A stretch of DNA of 15,672 nucleotides, from assembly GCA_003222835.1 (NCBI GenBank), contig QHXE01000380.1, positions 1-15,672 of the forward strand. Direction: 5' to 3'. Position 1 is the stretch's first letter. Every line of letters starts with the position of its first letter. Origin of the DNA: Acidobacteriota bacterium. Lineage in GTDB: Bacteria > Acidobacteriota > Blastocatellia > Pyrinomonadales > Pyrinomonadaceae. Positions 13,086 through 15,672 of the stretch are shown one piece after another. The notes beneath the pieces are model-generated. The model was given only the letters and a program-made list of their open reading frames with translations, did no database searches and was not told where the DNA came from. Made by a program: the position numbers and the translations under genes.

Positions 13086-13730
13086 TCACAAGACTTCAAA
13101 TCGAGCAGCCGCTAATGCGTACTCGCGCAGCTTTGGAGCAAGGGAACCGTTTTTTCCAAGAAAGCCTTGGATCAGCCCATCGGTATCAGGATGGTGAACG
13201 TGTCCTAATCCGTGAAGGGCGGCGACCTGGCAAGGCTCGGAAGGGATCTCGAGAATCCTCGCGAGAGTCTCGAACATCACGTCCTGCATCAAACGGTCCT
13301 CACCGCCCTTTGCGCGCGTGCGATTGCCGCAGTGCCAGGCATAAGCGAGAGAGTCCCACCACATGTTCGCTGCACTGTTGAGAGGCTCCTCAGCAAACAG
13401 GTCCGCAAACAGGCGGTACATCGCGCGTACGCAGCGCTCTCGAATATCGAACGGGACCTCTTGGTCCCATATGATGTTTGAGACGGAACAGTCGAGGACA
13501 GGACCATGTACTGCCCAAAAGCCCTGCTCCAGCTGATCCTTCGTAAAACGGGACAGCAGGAAGCGGGACGATGTGAAAAGGCGGGTGTAACAAGAAACAA
13601 CGCGATAAGGGTCGTACTCCACTTCCACGTGGGCGTACCAATCCCTAGGCGCGACTTCGTGGTCGAAAAGGAAGTCCACGAACTGATCGAACGAGGCGCC
13701 TCGGAGGTCGTACTGCGAGTGCCCTTCCAT
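13086..13730 (-). CDS. Unknown 214-aa protein behind the integrase
   Basis: The start chosen is ATG 13728-13730 (EGHSQYDLRGASFDQFVDF), eleven bases after the integrase stop; a longer frame to 13814 would overlap the integrase and begins with basic residues unlike the rest. The protein is soluble, rich in Phe, Trp and His, mostly helical, and ends with CQVAALHGLGHVHHPDTDG and LIQGFLGKNGS, which resembles a HEAT-type helical repeat ('ALHGLGH.HHP' is a common HEAT-like line). Other segments are RDWYAHVEVEYDPYRVVSC and SAANMWWDSLAYAWHCG. No catalytic motif is evident. Position directly after an integrase is typical for island cargo such as immunity or defence genes, but the function is unknown. 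Confidence 0.72.
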   Translation of the reverse strand: MEGHSQYDLRGASFDQFVDFLFDHEVAPRDWYAHVEVEYDPYRVVSCYTRLFTSSRFLLSRFTKDQLEQGFWAVHGPVLDCSVSNIIWDQEVPFDIRERCVRAMYRLFADLFAEEPLNSAANMWWDSLAYAWHCGNRTRAKGGEDRLMQDVMFETLARILEIPSEPCQVAALHGLGHVHHPDTDGLIQGFLGKNGSLAPKLREYALAAARFEVL

Positions 13731-13741
13731 GGAACCTAGAC

Positions 13742-14947
13742 CTAAGAAGCGCGCCTGTGCTTGAGCGGCACGACGTTTCCGCCGGCACGCAGACCGTCGA
13801 GATAGTCGGCCCACGCCTGCATCATCTTTCGCCGCTCTGGCAGCCGCTGTGCCTTGTTGTACGCAGCCCGGACCTTGTTGCGCTCCGTGTGAGCGAGCTG
13901 CAGCTCGATCACATCGGGCGGGAACCCCTGCTCGTTGAGCAACGTGCTCGCCATGCTGCGGAAGCCGTGGCCGGTCTGTTCCTCGCTCGTGTACCCCATG
14001 CGCCTGAGCGCCGCATTGATCGTGTTATCGGACATCGGACGGTCGCGCGTGCGAAGCGACGGGAAGAGATACTTCCCTCCCCTGGCGAGCGGCTGAAGCT
14101 CGCGCAGGATCGCCAGCGCCTGGCGCGACAGCGGCACGAGGTGAGGGTCGCCCATCTTCATGCGCTCTCCCGGGATGCGCCATTCGGCGTTGACCAGGTC
14201 GAACTCGGTCCACTCGGCGGCGCGCAGCTCGCCCGGGCGCACGAAGACCAACGGAGCAAGCTTTAAAGCCAGCGCGGTCACCGGATGGCCGCTATAGCCG
14301 TGGATCGCCCGCATGAGCTCGCCCACGCGCACCGGATCGATGACCGACGCGAAGTTCTTGGATTTGACGGGCGCCAGCGCCCCTATCAGGTCCGCCGCGA
14401 CGTCGTGCTGAGCTCGGCCGGTTGCGACCGCATAGCGGAAAACTCGCCCAGCCAGAGCGCGGACTCGATGAGCCGTCTCGTGCCGGCCGCGCGACTCGAT
14501 GCGGCGGAGCGCGCTGAGCACCTCCTGGGCGGTGATCGCTGAGATCGGACGACTACCGATATAGGGGTACAGCCCGCTGTCGAGCCGCGCAGTGAGGATG
14601 GAGATCGTTTCCGGCGCCAGGGACTTGGTCTGAAGCTCGAGCCACTCCTTGGCCACGCCCTCGAAGGACTGCGCGAGCGCCGCGCGCTCCGCCTTTCGCT
14701 GGACGCTCGGGTCGATGCCGTCCGCGATGAGCCTCCGCGCGGCGTCGCGCTTCTCTCGCGCGCGCTTGAGTGTCACGTCCGGGTACGCGCCCAGCGAGAT
14801 CAGTTTCTCGCGCCCGTTAACGCGGTACTTCAGCCGCCAGAGTCGACTGCCTGTGGGCATTACTAAGAGAAACAAACCGCGCTCGTCGGAGAGCTTGAAG
14901 GCTTTCTCGCGACTCTTAGCGCTGCGGACCCTGGTGTCGTTCAGCAT
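13742..14947 (-). CDS. int: Tyrosine recombinase, DUF4102-type (P4-like) integrase
   Basis: The 401-residue integrase catalyses site-specific insertion and excision of the island. Residues 1-90 are the DUF4102 arm-DNA-binding domain (LNDTRVRSAKS ... DERGLFLLVMPTGSRLWR ... LGAYPDVTLKRAREKRD), then a core-binding helical domain to about 195, then the catalytic domain. Active-site residues are all present: Arg237 (VRPGELR), Lys264 (ERMKMGDPH), His327 and Arg330 (GHGFRSMAS), His353 (LAHTE) and Tyr363 (AAYNK). ATG 14945-14947 fits the family start. It is transcribed away from the tRNA-Cys gene, 181 bases from its 3' end, the standard arrangement for integrases that use a tRNA 3' end as attachment site. 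It appears intact, so excision could still be possible if a second attachment site exists. Confidence 0.95.
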   Translation of the reverse strand: MLNDTRVRSAKSREKAFKLSDERGLFLLVMPTGSRLWRLKYRVNGREKLISLGAYPDVTLKRAREKRDAARRLIADGIDPSVQRKAERAALAQSFEGVAKEWLELQTKSLAPETISILTARLDSGLYPYIGSRPISAITAQEVLSALRRIESRGRHETAHRVRALAGRVFRYAVATGRAQHDVAADLIGALAPVKSKNFASVIDPVRVGELMRAIHGYSGHPVTALALKLAPLVFVRPGELRAAEWTEFDLVNAEWRIPGERMKMGDPHLVPLSRQALAILRELQPLARGGKYLFPSLRTRDRPMSDNTINAALRRMGYTSEEQTGHGFRSMASTLLNEQGFPPDVIELQLAHTERNKVRAAYNKAQRLPERRKMMQAWADYLDGLRAGGNVVPLKHRRAS

Positions 14948-14964
14948 GGTGACCTAACGCTCAT

Positions 14965-15006
14965 CTACCCCCACGGGTCAAAATACCCCCAACGCCTACC
15001 CCCACG
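14965..15006. repeat. Three TACCCCCA-type direct repeats upstream of int
   Basis: CTACCCCCACG (14965-14975), TACCCCCAACG (14984-14994) and CTACCCCCACG (14996-15006) are direct repeats in the 5' leader of the integrase (GGGGGTA on the coding strand). Spacing between starts is 18 and 13 bases. Similar GGGGGTA pairs are common before integrases of this type and are plausible arm-type binding sites for the DUF4102 domain. Confidence 0.65.
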
Positions 15007-15035
15007 CAAATAGGGTCACCCAAGGACGCCCTCAG

Positions 15036-15081
15036 ACAGCCTTTGACGGCTGTATATAATATATTCAATTACTTAAGTGAA
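15036..15081 (-). promoter_or_regulatory. Integrase promoter region with overlapping operator-like dyad
   Basis: This AT-rich tract contrasts with its surroundings. On the minus strand TTCACT (15076-15081), a 17-base spacer and TATATA (15053-15058) form a plausible sigma70 promoter (four of six matches each) starting near 15046, about 100 bases before int. The dyad ACAGCC-TTTGAC-GGCTGT (15036-15053) overlaps the expected start point, where a repressor or the integrase itself could act. Confidence 0.45.
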
Positions 15082-15128
15082 TCCTGAGGACGCAGAAGGT
15101 CGCGGGAAGACAACCCGGGACAGAGTTC

Positions 15129-15155
15129 TGGAGGCTAGGGTCGGAATCGAACCGG
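15129..15155. other. Inferred attachment site at the 3' end of tRNA-Cys
   Basis: P4-like integrases usually recombine within the T-arm to CCA end of a tRNA, leaving the tRNA intact. The integrase gene points away from this end at 181 bases. I searched the window by eye for a second copy of the tRNA 3' sequence to the left and found none, so the boundary on this side is inferred from arrangement only. Confidence 0.5.
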
Positions 15156-15202
15156 CGTAGACGGCTTTGCAGGCCGCTGCATGACCACTCTGCCACCTAG
15201 CC
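15129..15202 (-). tRNA. tRNA-Cys (GCA), CCA encoded
   Basis: Reading on the minus strand from 15202: acceptor GGCTAGG pairs with CCTAGCC (15133-15139 on the plus strand), discriminator T, encoded CCA (15129-15131). The anticodon loop CTGCAAA holds anticodon GCA within stem GCGGC/GCCGT. T-loop TTCGATT is standard. One oddity: the T-stem GCCGG/CCGAC has a C-A mismatch at its second pair. The 3' end of the gene faces the integrase, so it is the likely attachment target. Confidence 0.95.
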
Positions 15203-15446
15203 AAAAGGTGAGATCCGAGGCCGCGGGATCGACGCGCCGTCAGCACCACGTCCGAGCTTCGTGACCCGGCGCGGCTTTGGCTCCATCCTGCGGTAGCTCA
15301 AGCGTAACAAAAAGCCACCCGCGCCGTCGCCGCCCCCCGCGATCATACGCGCCGCGGCGCAGCGTGCGCAGGGCCTCCGTTGTAGCTCCCCTTCTCAGCG
15401 GGGTATAGACTTCGCCGGTCTGCAGACATGCAAGAGGGGATTTGCC
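15203..15446. other. Upstream region of the formate dehydrogenase gene
   Basis: The region has no ORF I would support. A weak plus-strand promoter candidate is TTGTAG (15380-15385), 18-base spacer and TATAGA (15404-15409), about 37 bases before the coding sequence. No clear regulator site was seen. It carries backbone DNA between tRNA-Cys and the dehydrogenase. Confidence 0.3.
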
Positions 15447-15672
15447 ATGGCTGACGTGACGCGGCGCGAGTTCCTGAAGGTAACTGGCGCTTCCTTGGCG
15501 GGCTCGAGCCTCGTGCTGCTCGGCTTCTCCCCCACCGCAGCGCTGGCCGAAGTACGCGAATTCAAGCTGGCGCGGGCCACCGAGACACGCAATACCTGTC
15601 CCTACTGTGCCGTGGCCTGTGGCGTTCTCATGTACAGCCTCGGCGATCGCTCGAAGAATGCCCGCTCGAGTA
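15447..15672 (+). CDS. fdnG: Formate dehydrogenase-N type alpha subunit, N-terminal part (runs off window)
   Basis: The first 75 residues are visible. They open with a Tat signal (TRREFLKVTG with twin Arg6-Arg7, then a hydrophobic stretch and a likely cut after ALA), then EVREFKLARATETRNTCPYC, AVACG and LMYSLGDRSKNA, matching FdnG/FdoG almost residue for residue. Cys51, Cys54 and Cys58 are the first three ligands of the N-terminal [4Fe-4S] cluster. The enzyme oxidises formate at a Mo/W-bis-MGD centre on the periplasmic face and passes electrons to the quinone pool through its beta and gamma subunits. The selenocysteine or cysteine position at about residue 196 is outside the window. GAGGGG six bases upstream supports the start at 15447. 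FdnG and FdoG cannot be told apart from this part. Confidence 0.9.
   Translation, partial: MADVTRREFLKVTGASLAGSSLVLLGFSPTAALAEVREFKLARATETRNTCPYCAVACGVLMYSLGDRSKNARSS

Noticed and set aside
13757..14266. Plus-strand 169-codon ORF
   Set aside because: It is completely antisense to the integrase, whose catalytic residues are all in place.
1..15672. CRISPR array, insertion sequence or transposase
   Set aside because: No regularly spaced repeats, no Cas genes, no transposase motifs and no paired terminal inverted repeats were seen.
15447..15672. Selenocysteine codon and SECIS in the formate dehydrogenase gene
   Set aside because: The position (about residue 196) is beyond the window, so it cannot be judged; the presence of tRNA-Cys nearby is not evidence for selenocysteine.

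Overview
The window looks like part of the chromosome of a GC-rich proteobacterium, most likely a gammaproteobacterium near Xanthomonadales/Nevskiales. This rests on high GC with GC-rich third codon positions, a Tat-exported formate dehydrogenase-N type alpha subunit, a PqqA precursor peptide and a PilA-type pilin. The host assignment is inference from gene content.

Layout. Positions 1-1551 hold the 3' part of a patatin-like lipase gene, a previously easy-to-miss 24-codon pqqA, and an N-terminally truncated NTF2-like gene. From about 1527 to 2757 there is recombined and decaying DNA: a second NTF2-like fragment, then a mobilization relaxase carrying two compensating single-base indels. From 2779 to 14947 every protein gene reads on the minus strand: an AAA+ ATPase with an unusually structured upstream leader (about 3947-4309), a DCC-oxidoreductase / NAD(P)-binding / DUF2269 operon, a compact pilin-centred block of nine genes (6515-12671), an orphan addiction-module antitoxin, an unknown 214-aa protein and a tyrosine integrase. 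The integrase promoter end faces the 3' end of a tRNA-Cys gene (15129-15202). Beyond the tRNA the plus-strand formate dehydrogenase gene begins and runs off the window.

Interpretation. Integrase + tRNA 3' end + relaxase remnant + AAA ATPase + orphan antitoxin mark an integrated, mobilizable-type genomic island inserted at tRNA-Cys, with its left part eroded. No second copy of the tRNA 3' end is visible, so the distal junction is either lost or outside the window.

The best candidate for an undescribed system is the pilin block. It contains a canonical PilA-like pilin, a shortened PilC/GspF-like platform protein, a pilin paralogue that keeps the cysteine-loop signature but lacks a recognisable prepilin peptidase site, a lipoprotein with membrane segments, a secreted protein, three membrane proteins without a recognised family and one 120-residue class ORF that has no ordinary start codon. 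No pilus ATPase, secretin or peptidase lies in the window, so the block would have to use host pilus parts or work differently. The second notable item is the AAA+ gene leader, which has a good sigma70-like promoter, several perfect dyads and a terminator-shaped hairpin immediately before the gene.
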